From: CALMKX01 sp036274895
Lineage (GTDB): Bacteria; Acidobacteriota; Thermoanaerobaculia; Multivoradales; SZUA-115
DNA length: 64,000 nucleotides
Reading direction: 5' to 3'
NCBI GenBank assembly: GCA_036274895.1
Contig: DASUEU010000004.1
Coordinates: 80,845 to 144,844, forward strand
Shown piece after piece: positions 1 to 9,607 of the stretch. Each line of letters begins with the position of its first letter. Within the stretch, counting starts at the first letter, position 1. A program made the position numbers and the translations under genes. The notes under the pieces were generated by a model. It made no database searches. It saw only the letters and a list, made by a program, of their open reading frames with translations, and was not told where the DNA came from.

Positions 1-274
1 GGGCGATCGAGTCGCCGAGGTGCAGGGTCCCGGCCTCCTCGCCGAGCCGGCCGACGAAGGCGATCTGGAAGAGCAGGTCCCCCAGCTCCTCGGTCAATGC
101 CCCCCAGTCCCCATCGTCGATGGCCGAGGCGGCCTCGTGCGCCTCCTCGAGCAGGTAGGCGCGGATGTCGGTGAGCCCCTGGCGCCGGTCCCAGGGGCAG
201 CCGTCCGGCGCGCGCAGCCTGGCGACCAGCTCGAGCAGGGGGGCGAGGTTGGTCGGCGGGCCCGGCCGGCTCAT
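1..274 (-). CDS. mazG: MazG-family nucleotide pyrophosphohydrolase, N-terminal part
   Basis: This is the first 91 codons of a MazG-type enzyme; the rest lies off the left edge. MazG hydrolyses (d)NTPs to monophosphates and pyrophosphate and serves in nucleotide-pool cleaning. The N-terminus carries the family stretch LRAPDGCPWDR, followed by the metal-binding helices YLLEEAHEAA and EELGDLLFQ with their conserved Glu and Asp residues. The ATG at 274 starts just ahead of the usual family N-terminus. It is divergent from the DUF1844 gene, with 96 bp between the start codons. Confidence 0.88.
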   Translation of the reverse strand, partial: MSRPGPPTNLAPLLELVARLRAPDGCPWDRRQGLTDIRAYLLEEAHEAASAIDDGDWGALTEELGDLLFQIAFVGRLGEEAGTLHLGDSIA

Positions 275-370
275 CGTGGCGCCGCCTCTCCTTGCCTCGC
301 AGTTTCTCCGCTTGCTACGATCGCCGGAAGTTCCAAAACCTCGGCCGTGGGCCGGTGCGGGCGGGTAGCC

Positions 371-799
371 GTGAGCGAGCGAGACATCAAGATCATCGAC
401 AAGCGGATTTTCCTGCCGGACGGGAGTCTACGGGAAGAGTACCGGTTCCTCGAAGACGAGGCCTCGGCACCGGCCGTGTCCGCGCCCGCCGAGCCGCCGC
501 CACCGGCAGCACCCGCGCCGGAGCCCGCAGGGGAGCTCGATCCCTTCGCGCCGGAACCGGGAGGCCCCGGCTTCTTCCACCTGCTCGAGATGATCGCCGG
601 CCCGATCTCGATCTACCTGGGGGACGCCCCCCTTCCCGGCGGGCACCACGGTGAGGACCTGGAGATGGCCCGGCTGCACATCGAGCTGCTGTCGGTGCTC
701 AAGCAGAAGACCGCCGGCAACCTCTCCGCCCGCGAGGCGGCCGTTCTCGAGGACCTGATCTACCGCTTCCGCATGCGATACGTCCAGAAGCAGGGGTAG
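371..799 (+). CDS. DUF1844 family protein
   Basis: A 142-aa protein. The N-terminal 30 residues (IIDKRIF..DGSLREEYRF) are followed by a Pro/Ala-rich linker and a conserved C-terminal domain, about residues 58-140 (FFHLLEMIAGPISIYLG, then KQKTAGNLSAREAAVLEDL). This layout matches DUF1844, a small family of unknown function common in Acidobacteriota and Deltaproteobacteria-like groups. GTG at 371 is chosen because the frame upstream runs antisense to mazG. It is followed 25 bp later by the TPR membrane protein gene, so the two could be co-transcribed. Confidence 0.8.
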   Translation: MSERDIKIIDKRIFLPDGSLREEYRFLEDEASAPAVSAPAEPPPPAAPAPEPAGELDPFAPEPGGPGFFHLLEMIAGPISIYLGDAPLPGGHHGEDLEMARLHIELLSVLKQKTAGNLSAREAAVLEDLIYRFRMRYVQKQG

Positions 800-824
800 G
801 CGCGCTCGCCTTTCCAGGTTGCCG

Positions 825-2576
825 ATGCTGCCAGCCAGGCTCGTTCTCTTGGCCACGATGGTCCTGGCGCTGCCTGTTCACGCCGCCGCCGGGGGAGTGG
901 TCGGCTTCGAGCTGACTCCCGAGGCCCAACGATCCCTGGTCCGCCTCGAAGAGCAGTGGGACCAGTGGACCGCCGCGATCGAAGGACAGGAGTACAAGCG
1001 CGCGAGCACCGTCTTCGAGGGACTCTCGGGCAGCATCCGGGACCTCGGCATGTCGGCGGTGCCGGACCTCGCCGTCGCCGCCGAAGCCCTGGCCATCCGG
1101 GCGGCACGCCAAGGCCAGTTCGACAAGGCGACGGCCGCCCTCGCCGCTGCCGAGCGGCTGGATCCCGGGCGTCCCGAGCACCTCTTCGCGTCGGCCCGGC
1201 TCGCGCGGCTCGAAGGTCGCCCGTTCGCGGCCGCGCTGCTCCACGTTCGCGGCTGGCTGCGTCTCGCGAGTTGGCGGGCCGAGCGGCGGATCGCGCTGAC
1301 GAACATCTCGCTCTGGCTGATGGTCTCGGCGCAGATCGCCTGTGCGCTGTTCGTGGTGCTCCAGCTGTCGGTCAAAGGGGGCGGGCTGCTCCAGGACGCC
1401 CGGCGCCTGTTCACCCACCTGGGCGCGCCGGGCCTCGGTCTCGCCGCCGGCCTCACGGTCCTCCTGCTGCCGGCCCTGCTGCCACCCCAACCGATCTGGG
1501 CGATCCTCGTCGGCTCGGTGCTGATCTGGGGCTACTGCACCCTCTCCGAGCGCATCGTGCTGGCCTCGCTCTGGCTGCTGTGGGGGGCGTCGCCCTTCTT
1601 GCTCGATCACGGCAGACAGGGTGTCCAGGAAGAGCTCTCACCGCCCCTGCGCGCGGTCGAGAACCTGCGACGAGGCCGGCTCCACGGCGAGTTCTTCTCC
1701 GACATCGGCACCTTGAACGGTCTGTTGCCGGATCGCGTCGAGGTGACTCACCTGCTCGCCGACCTCCACCGCACCCTCGGCCAATGGGACGCGGCGCGCG
1801 CTCACTACGGCCGGGTGTTGACCGCCGAGCCGAGCAACACCGGCGCCCTGCTCAACATCGGCAGCTACTACTTCCTGCGGGGCGATTACGGCTCGGCGGT
1901 GTCCTACTACAAGCGCGCCACCCAGGCAGCCCCCGACTCTCCAGCGGCCTGGTTCGACCTCAGCCAGGCCTACTATCAGCAGTACCTCTTCCCGGAGGCT
2001 CAGCAGGCCCTGGACCGCGCGAGCGCCCTCGACCTCGCCCAGGTCACCGTTTGGTCCAACGCTTCGGCCGGACAGAGGCTACAGGTGGATGGCAGCGGGC
2101 TCTCCCGCGGCGACGCCATTCGGGACGACCTGGCCGGCTTGCTGAGGGGTGAGGATCACGGCCCCGGGGGTTGGCAGCGCCGCGGCCGGTGGATCTCGCT
2201 GGCGGCCACCCTGGTGCTGGTGGCACTGGCGCTGACCCTCCACGTCGCTCGCCGGCCCTACGGCTACACCGAGCCCGGACTCGATGAGCTGCTGTCGCGG
2301 TCTCACGGCGAGAGGGCCTGGCGAGAGCTGCTCCCCGGCCTGGCCGCTGCGGAGGCGGGGGAAGGGGTGCTGGCCTGGCTGGATCTGTGGGTGCCGACCG
2401 CCCTCTTGCTGATCCCGCTGGGTCGAACCCTGGCGTTCGACCTTCCGCTCGGCTTCGACCCGGGTGGCGGCCTCCTGTGGGCGTTGGGTCTGGGCGGCCT
2501 GGTGATCTACCTGCTTCCGCGCCTGGTCCGCCTGCTCCTGCGGCTGCGCGGGGGTCGGGTCCTGGAGGCGAGCTGA
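825..2576 (+). CDS. TPR-containing multi-pass membrane protein
   Basis: A 583-aa protein starting with a signal-like segment (MLPARLVLLATMVLALPVHA). A first helical-repeat stretch lies around residues 95-130. A cluster of hydrophobic segments follows at about 157-250. A clear TPR block lies near 339-405 (ALLNIGSYYFLRGDYGSAVSYY), and three more membrane segments fill the C-terminus (about 455-575). The TPRs probably face the periplasm and mediate protein contacts; no enzymatic motif is visible. ATG at 825 is preferred over the TTG two codons upstream because it opens the signal peptide. The stop overlaps the next start (TGATG), which argues for translational coupling to the DUF4388 gene. Function unknown. 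Confidence 0.72.
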   Translation: MLPARLVLLATMVLALPVHAAAGGVVGFELTPEAQRSLVRLEEQWDQWTAAIEGQEYKRASTVFEGLSGSIRDLGMSAVPDLAVAAEALAIRAARQGQFDKATAALAAAERLDPGRPEHLFASARLARLEGRPFAAALLHVRGWLRLASWRAERRIALTNISLWLMVSAQIACALFVVLQLSVKGGGLLQDARRLFTHLGAPGLGLAAGLTVLLLPALLPPQPIWAILVGSVLIWGYCTLSERIVLASLWLLWGASPFLLDHGRQGVQEELSPPLRAVENLRRGRLHGEFFSDIGTLNGLLPDRVEVTHLLADLHRTLGQWDAARAHYGRVLTAEPSNTGALLNIGSYYFLRGDYGSAVSYYKRATQAAPDSPAAWFDLSQAYYQQYLFPEAQQALDRASALDLAQVTVWSNASAGQRLQVDGSGLSRGDAIRDDLAGLLRGEDHGPGGWQRRGRWISLAATLVLVALALTLHVARRPYGYTEPGLDELLSRSHGERAWRELLPGLAAAEAGEGVLAWLDLWVPTALLLIPLGRTLAFDLPLGFDPGGGLLWALGLGGLVIYLLPRLVRLLLRLRGGRVLEAS

Positions 2577-3916
2577 TGGCGATCGAAGGCTCGCTCGAGT
2601 TCTTCCAGCTACCGGACATCCTGCAGGTGGTGGCGCAGCAGGGCAAAACCGGCATCCTCACCGTCCAGGGTGAGTCGGACATCATCGCCATCTCCTTCGA
2701 TCGCGGCAAGATCGTCGGTGCCGACGCCCTCAACCAGACGCTGGAAGAAGCGCTCGGGGAGGTGCTCGCCGGTCAGGGCCTGGTGGCGCCGCCGGCCTTC
2801 GCCGCGGTGGCTGCCGAGCACCGGACTCGCGATGGCCGTCTGATCGACCTGCTGGTCCAGCGCGGAGTGATCGAGCGCAGCCAGCTCCTGGGGGCCCTGC
2901 GGCTCCACACCATGCGTCTGCTCTCCGAGCTGCTGCACTGGCGCAAGGGCGAGTTCAAGTTCTACAGCGGGGAGGAGGTCTCCTACGAGGAGGGCTTCCC
3001 GCCGATCTCGGTGGACGAGCTGCTGCTACGGTCCGTCGAAGAGGTGGCCGGGGAGGGCCACCCCACCATCCCGGACTCGCGCTCCATCTACGAGAGCGTG
3101 CCGCCCGACCGACCGATCCGCCTGCGGCGGGAAGAGGAAGGTCCAGCCCTGCCGGACAGCCGGGCGTTCTGGCTGACCGAGGGGGAGAAGAGCGTCTACG
3201 ACCACCTGGCAGTCGGCCACAACGTGGCGGCGCTGGTGCGCAAGAGCGGGCTCGACGAGTACAAGGTGCGCTACAACCTCCACCGCCTCCTCGAGCTGGG
3301 CCTGGCGAGACGGCGCGTGGGACTGCCCGGAGCCGCCGCCCCCACCCGGGCCGTGCCAGCGGCCGTGCCGGCCGCCGAGACGGCTCCGGCTCGCCCGGCC
3401 TCACCTCCCGTCCAGTCGGCGCCGGTGCTGACGATGCCGCGGATCCCCGAGGCTCCGGCGGCCGTGCAGCCGCGCTATGGCTGGCTCGCGGCCGGAACGG
3501 GCGTCGCCGTGGGGCTCGCGCTGCTGGTACTTCTGGCTCGCAACCCCCTCTCGATGGGACTGCCTTTTCCGTGGCAGGTGAGCGAGCGCGAAGCGCTGTT
3601 CGACCAGGTCGCCTTCGCCACCGCGGCGAGGATCGACGACGCCGCCAAGACCTGGCACCTGCTGGAAGGCGGCTTCCCAGACCGCCTCGAGGCTCTGGTC
3701 GGGCTCGGGCTCCTTGAGCCTCGAGAGCTTGAGGACCCCCTGGGTCGCCCCTTCCTCTGGGAGGTCGAGGGCGACGCGTACCAGCTCTCGACCTCCGAGG
3801 GCTCCCTCCATGCCTTCTCCGTCCGCGAGGCCGTGACCGGCCACTTCCTGCTCGATCCGGATCTGGAGGGGGGATCGGGAAGCGGGGAAGCCCAGCCCCT
3901 CGTGCTGCTGGATTGA
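2576..3916 (+). CDS. DUF4388 (PATAN-type) domain protein with membrane anchor
   Basis: A 446-aa protein. Residues 1 to about 150 resemble DUF4388/PATAN domains, found in regulators of surface motility and two-component systems (SLEFFQLPDILQVVAQQGKTG, then DRGKIVGADA). A winged-helix-like stretch follows at about 215-255, then a Pro/Ala-rich linker and one membrane helix at about 300-323. The short C-terminal part (DAAKTWHLLEGGFPDRLEAL, then EDPLGRPFLWE) recalls the end of GspG-like pseudopilins. The DUF4388 part would be cytoplasmic and the tail extracytoplasmic. It is translationally coupled to the TPR membrane protein upstream. Precise role unknown. Confidence 0.75.
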   Translation: MAIEGSLEFFQLPDILQVVAQQGKTGILTVQGESDIIAISFDRGKIVGADALNQTLEEALGEVLAGQGLVAPPAFAAVAAEHRTRDGRLIDLLVQRGVIERSQLLGALRLHTMRLLSELLHWRKGEFKFYSGEEVSYEEGFPPISVDELLLRSVEEVAGEGHPTIPDSRSIYESVPPDRPIRLRREEEGPALPDSRAFWLTEGEKSVYDHLAVGHNVAALVRKSGLDEYKVRYNLHRLLELGLARRRVGLPGAAAPTRAVPAAVPAAETAPARPASPPVQSAPVLTMPRIPEAPAAVQPRYGWLAAGTGVAVGLALLVLLARNPLSMGLPFPWQVSEREALFDQVAFATAARIDDAAKTWHLLEGGFPDRLEALVGLGLLEPRELEDPLGRPFLWEVEGDAYQLSTSEGSLHAFSVREAVTGHFLLDPDLEGGSGSGEAQPLVLLD

Positions 3917-3945
3917 GCTGCCCGGAATAAACCTGAGCGTCTCGT

Positions 3946-3968
3946 TGTCATATCTTTCGGATGTGACA
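3946..3968. promoter_or_regulatory. Inverted repeat abutting the dnaK promoter, candidate operator
   Basis: TGTCATATC, a 5-bp spacer, then GATGTGACA form an imperfect 9-bp inverted repeat (8 of 9 pairs). It ends one base before the -35 hexamer. Its place and its neighbour hspR make it a candidate heat-shock repressor site. It is not the canonical actinobacterial HAIR sequence, so assignment to HspR is inference. Confidence 0.5.
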
Positions 3969-3996
3969 TTGACAGGGATCGACTAAGGTTTATACA
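3969..3996 (+). promoter_or_regulatory. Sigma-70-type promoter of dnaK
   Basis: A perfect -35 TTGACA (3969-3974) is followed after 16 bp by TATACA (3991-3996), 35 bp before the dnaK GTG. It lies in an AT-richer patch of an otherwise very GC-rich sequence and is the best promoter match found in the window. Confidence 0.72.
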
Positions 3997-4031
3997 CTCC
4001 CTGGCCTAACGGGAAGAAACGGAGAACAGCG

Positions 4032-5932
<1,901 letters not shown>

Positions 5933-5933
<1 letters not shown>

Positions 5934-5947
5934 TGGCGGCCCGCCAT
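5933..5947 (+). promoter_or_regulatory. Hairpin spanning dnaK stop and hspR start
   Basis: ATGGCGG, one C, then CCGCCAT form a perfect 7-bp stem that begins at the last base of the dnaK stop codon and includes the first two bases of the hspR ATG. No Shine-Dalgarno sequence precedes that ATG. In the mRNA this stem could hide the hspR start unless ribosomes finishing dnaK open it. Confidence 0.4.
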
Positions 5948-6338
5948 GAACCAGTCTGGAAACGCCGGGCGCAAGCCCGGCAAGAAGTACGTGATGATCA
6001 GCGTGGTGGCCGAGCAGCTGTCGATCCACCCGCAGACCATCCGCCTCTACGAGCGGGAGGGGCTGATCACCCCGACCCGCAGCGCGGGCAACACGCGGCT
6101 CTATGACGAAGAGGCGATCCGCCGCCTCGAGACCATCCTCACCCTGACCCGCGACATGGGGATCAACCTCGCGGGAGTCGAGGTCATCCTCGGCCTCAAG
6201 GACCGCATCGAAGAGCTGCGCGCCGAGGTCGACCGCCTGCGCGAGGATCTGCGCCAGTTCACCAACGACGAGCGCGCCGGCGTCGACCGCCGCTTCGCGC
6301 TGGTGCAGATCAAGAGCGGTTTGCCGGTGAAACGGTAA
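5946..6338 (+). CDS. hspR: MerR-family regulator, HspR-like heat-shock repressor
   Basis: A 130-aa protein with one MerR-type winged HTH at about residues 17-62 (VAEQLSIHPQTIRLYEREG, then GNTRLYDEEAIRRLE), followed by a dimerisation helix (KDRIEELRAEVDRLREDL). Its short length, lack of a ligand domain and position 13 bp after dnaK match HspR, a repressor of chaperone operons that uses DnaK as co-repressor in the systems studied. The likely target is the repeat next to the dnaK promoter, giving autoregulation of the operon. The start codon lies in a hairpin, suggesting coupling to dnaK translation. Confidence 0.83.
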   Translation: MNQSGNAGRKPGKKYVMISVVAEQLSIHPQTIRLYEREGLITPTRSAGNTRLYDEEAIRRLETILTLTRDMGINLAGVEVILGLKDRIEELRAEVDRLREDLRQFTNDERAGVDRRFALVQIKSGLPVKR

Positions 6339-6355
6339 GGGCGCGCACGACGGAG

Positions 6356-6432
6356 AGGGCGGACACATTGGTCGGCCCCTACGGAGAGGGGCCGATGCTC
6401 CGGTCGTAGGGGCGGACCAACGTGTCCGCCCT
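6356..6432. repeat. Inverted pair of 27-bp palindromic repeats
   Basis: Two copies of a 27-bp unit lie in opposite orientation (6356-6382 and 6406-6432), 25 of 27 bases identical after reversing one, separated by 23 bp. Each unit starts or ends with GTAGGGGC and holds a palindromic core around CCAACGTG. Related units occur at 10141 and 25538. The pair fills most of the 199-bp gap between hspR and the TIR-NACHT gene. Confidence 0.8.
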
Positions 6433-6537
6433 TCTTCGTCTCGCCTCACCCACCGCGCATCGACAGGAGAATCCGCAGGCCGATAAGATCGTGTCTTCGG
6501 ATCTACCAACAGATGGCCCGGCCTCGGGAGGGCGCCC

Positions 6538-9500
6538 TTGACCCCGCAACCCGCGAAGGTCTTCATCAGCTACAGCCACAAGGACGAGGCTTGGAAGGAC
6601 CGCGTTGTGAGCCATCTCCAGGTGCTCGCCCACCAAGGTCTGTTGGCGGTCTGGGATGATCGCCAGATCGACGCCGGGGACGATTGGTATGCGGCGATCG
6701 AGAGCGCCCTCGAGAGCTGTGACGTGGCGCTGTTGCTGATCTCCAGGGACTTCCTCAACTCGGGCTTCATCCGCCGAGAGGAAGTTCCGCGGCTGCTGCG
6801 CAGGCGGGAAGAAGCTGGCGTGCGGGTGATCCCGGTGATCCTCTGGCCCTGTTCCTGGGACCAGGTGGACTGGCTCAAGCCGACCCAGGCTCGGCCGACG
6901 GACGGCAAGCCGCTCGCCTCGTTCAAGAGAAAGGCCGAGGCCGAACAGGCGCTAGCGGACTTGGCGAAGGAGGTGCTGGCGCTGGCGGGAGCGCCCGCCG
7001 ATCCGCGGCGAGGCGGAGCTGGCGATGCCCATGCTGCCGAGCTCCGGAGGACCACCGAGCTCTACCTCCAGCACCTGAGCGAGCGCCACCGGTATCTCCC
7101 CCTGCAAGGCATGGGCGTCATCGAGAAGGTGCCGCTGCGGCTGCCTCTGCTCGAGATGTACGTGCCGCTCACGGCGCGGTGCCAGCTGCCCGAGGGGCAG
7201 GCATGGGCCAGGGGCCTGCGCCTGGCAGGCCGGGCGCCCACTGCCGAGGAGGCCGAGGCCATGGGCGAGCGCCTCTCCGAGCGCTTGCCGATCCTCGACC
7301 TGCTGCGCGCCCACGACGGCCTGGTGGTCCTCGGTGACCCGGGCGCCGGCAAGACTACATTCCTCAAGTACCTGGCCCTCATGCTCAGCACCGGCCGGAG
7401 CGAAGAGCTGGGACTCGGCAGCCGGCTGCCGATCCTGGTGCCGCTTGCAGCCTACGCCGAGGCCCTGGCTGCGGGGGATCTGCCGCTCGGCCGCTTCTTC
7501 GCACAGCACTACCGAGAACGTGGCGTCGACCTGCCGCTCGAGGCGATGTTGAGCGCGGCCCTGGCATTGGGGGGCGCGTTGCTGCTTCTGGACGGCCTCG
7601 ACGAGGTCAAGGACCTCGGCCAGCGCCACCTGGTGGCCCAGCGGGTCCAGGACTTTTACGCCTCCCACCGGCGAGCCGGGAACAAGTTCGTGCTCACTTG
7701 CCGCATCGTCGGCTACCCGGAGGTGCGCTGGCGGGGCGAGGGCCTCGCCGAATGCACGCTGGTCGACTTCGAGGACGAGGAGATTGAAGCATTTGTCGAG
7801 AAGTGGACTCAGGCCCTCGAGAAGGCTGCCTACGGCGAGGGGCTGGTTGCCGCCTTCGAGGCCGCACGGGAGAAGGAGGGCCTGCTGACGGCGGTCCGCA
7901 GCAGCCCCGGCGTGCGAGGCCTGGCCTCGAACCCGTTGCTCCTGACCATCCTCGCCTTGATGAAGCGGCAGGGAGTGGAGCTGCCGGAGCGGCGGGTCCA
8001 GCTCTATGCCAATTGCGTGGAGGTGCTGCTCAAGCACTGGAACTTGGCCCGTGGTCTTTCCGGCCGACCGGGCCCCGGGCTCGACCTGCTGGCGAAGCTG
8101 CGGCTGCTAGCGCCCCTCGCGCTGTGGATGCAGCGCACCTCCCCGGGTGCGGGGCTGGTGCGCGAGCCCGACCTCGTGCGGGAGCTGGAGGCGATCCACG
8201 AGCGACGGGGAGATCCGACACCGGCCGAGAGCGCCGAGCGCTTCCTCGCTGAGATCCAGGCCCATTCGAGCCTCCTGGTCGATCGCGGGGGGCGGCAGCT
8301 GGGCTTCCTCCACCTGACGTTCCAGGAGTACCTGGCCGCGGTGGCCCTCGCCCAGCAGGGCCAGCTGGGGGTGGCGGCCATCGTGGAGGAGCTCGCGGCT
8401 CACGTTGGAGATCCTGCCTGGGAAGAGGTGAGTCGGTTGGTGATCGGCTATCTCGGCGTCATCCAGGGGCGTGAGGATGCCGCCGGGCTGGTGATCAGCG
8501 AGTTGCTGGAGCGGCGGCCCGGCCCGGGCGGGGAGGTGACGCTGCTCGCCGCGCGGGCGGTGCTCGATGCGGGGCCGGGCGGCGTGCCGCGTGCCTGCCG
8601 CGAACAGGTGCTCCAGGTGCTCACGGGGACGTTGGTGGCGCACGGCCAGGTTGATGCACGCCGCAGAGCCGAAGCCGGCCGCTTGCTGGCTTCCCTCGGC
8701 GACCCCCGCCGGGGCGCCACGACCCTCGACGAGATGGAATTCTGCTTCGTCCCGGCCGGCCCGTTCACCATGGGCAGCGCGAAGGACGATCCGAAAGCCG
8801 ACGAGGATGAGCGGCCCCAGCACCGCTGCGAGGTGCTGCACGACTTCTGGATGGCCCGTTTCCCCTTGACCGGTGCCCAGTGGCGGCAGTACGTGGGGGA
8901 CAGCCGGCGCAAGCCCGAGGACGAGCGCAGCCTGGACGTGCCCGCCAACGAGCCGGCCGCCTGGGTGACCTGGGAGGAGGCGCTCGCCTGCTGCCGCTGG
9001 CTGACCAGCCACTGGCGAGAGCGTGGGCTGCTGCCCAAGGGGTGGGAGGTGCGGCTGCCCTCCGAGGCCGAGTGGGAGAAGGCGGCGCGGGGAGGGCACG
9101 AGGTTCCCCGCCTCCCCCGCAGGCAGGTTCTCGGGCGGGCGGGTGAGCCCGCCGAGCCCCTGCCCTTGCGCCAGAACGAGGAACCTGCCCGCTCATACCC
9201 CTGGGGCGAAGGAGCGGACCCCGACCTCGCCAACTTTGACCGATCCAGAATCGCCCGTCCCAGCGCCGTGGGCTGCTTCCCCTTGGGCGCCAGCCCCTAT
9301 GGCGTGGAGGAGCTTTCCGGCAACGTCTACGAATGGACTCGGACGCTCTGGAGGAAGGATGAAAAGGCACGGCCCTTCGAGTACCCTTACCGGACTGATG
9401 ACGGCCGAGAGGACGAGGGAGCTGGCCGCGATGCCCCCCGGGTGGTGCGCGGCGGGTCGTCCTTCAACAGTTCGTGGGGCGTCCGCTCCGCCTACCGCGA

Positions 9501-9576
9501 CTGGGTCATCCCGGGCGACCGCGACGTCAATCTCGGGTTCCGGGTGGTGTTGTCCCCATTCTTCTCTGAACCCTGA
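6538..9576 (+). CDS. TIR-NACHT-FGE (C-lectin fold) STAND protein, probable immune sensor and DGR target
   Basis: A 1012-aa protein with three parts. Residues 1 to about 130 are a TIR domain (KVFISYSHKDEAW) with Glu81/Glu82 where TIR NADases usually carry the catalytic Glu. About 255-620 is a NACHT NTPase with Walker A GDPGAGKTT (266-274), Walker B LLLLDGLDEV (about 348) and the family motif HLTFQEYLA. From about 732 to the end is an FGE/SUMF1 domain (FVPAGPFTMGS) of the C-type-lectin fold. The two active-site Cys of true formylglycine-generating enzymes are missing near the C-terminus (RGGSSFNSSWGVRSAYR), so it is more likely a ligand-binding tip. TIR-STAND proteins act in anti-phage defence, with the STAND module oligomerising and the TIR degrading NAD+. 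The start is TTG at 6538. A truncated avd gene follows 31 bp later, marking this as a DGR target. Confidence 0.85.
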   Translation: MTPQPAKVFISYSHKDEAWKDRVVSHLQVLAHQGLLAVWDDRQIDAGDDWYAAIESALESCDVALLLISRDFLNSGFIRREEVPRLLRRREEAGVRVIPVILWPCSWDQVDWLKPTQARPTDGKPLASFKRKAEAEQALADLAKEVLALAGAPADPRRGGAGDAHAAELRRTTELYLQHLSERHRYLPLQGMGVIEKVPLRLPLLEMYVPLTARCQLPEGQAWARGLRLAGRAPTAEEAEAMGERLSERLPILDLLRAHDGLVVLGDPGAGKTTFLKYLALMLSTGRSEELGLGSRLPILVPLAAYAEALAAGDLPLGRFFAQHYRERGVDLPLEAMLSAALALGGALLLLDGLDEVKDLGQRHLVAQRVQDFYASHRRAGNKFVLTCRIVGYPEVRWRGEGLAECTLVDFEDEEIEAFVEKWTQALEKAAYGEGLVAAFEAAREKEGLLTAVRSSPGVRGLASNPLLLTILALMKRQGVELPERRVQLYANCVEVLLKHWNLARGLSGRPGPGLDLLAKLRLLAPLALWMQRTSPGAGLVREPDLVRELEAIHERRGDPTPAESAERFLAEIQAHSSLLVDRGGRQLGFLHLTFQEYLAAVALAQQGQLGVAAIVEELAAHVGDPAWEEVSRLVIGYLGVIQGREDAAGLVISELLERRPGPGGEVTLLAARAVLDAGPGGVPRACREQVLQVLTGTLVAHGQVDARRRAEAGRLLASLGDPRRGATTLDEMEFCFVPAGPFTMGSAKDDPKADEDERPQHRCEVLHDFWMARFPLTGAQWRQYVGDSRRKPEDERSLDVPANEPAAWVTWEEALACCRWLTSHWRERGLLPKGWEVRLPSEAEWEKAARGGHEVPRLPRRQVLGRAGEPAEPLPLRQNEEPARSYPWGEGADPDLANFDRSRIARPSAVGCFPLGASPYGVEELSGNVYEWTRTLWRKDEKARPFEYPYRTDDGREDEGAGRDAPRVVRGGSSFNSSWGVRSAYRDWVIPGDRDVNLGFRVVLSPFFSEP
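9451..9555 (+). other. Putative DGR variable region (VR)
   Basis: This is the last part of the FGE domain, residues 972-1006. Invariant positions (RGGS, RSA, R, P, R, GFRVV) alternate with positions that are Asn in typical DGR templates. Here those positions read Y, D, V, I, G, D, D, V, N, L, and nearly all use NNC or NNT codons, as expected if adenines of AAC codons were randomised. The adjoining avd gene supports the reading. No template repeat was found in the window to prove it. Confidence 0.65.
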
Positions 9577-9607
9577 ATCCCTGGACTCTGAAACTCTGGA
9601 ATCTTGC

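Noticed and set aside
20..370. Upstream extension of the DUF1844 gene
   Set aside because: It would run antisense through mazG; the GTG at 371 gives the family N-terminus.
3917..4031. CIRCE or canonical HAIR element upstream of dnaK
   Set aside because: Neither consensus is present; only the TGTCATATC/GATGTGACA repeat is seen.
8731..9576. Sulfatase-activating (formylglycine-generating) enzyme activity for the TIR-NACHT C-terminus
   Set aside because: The active-site cysteines expected near the C-terminus are missing and no sulfatase is nearby; a binding role fits better.
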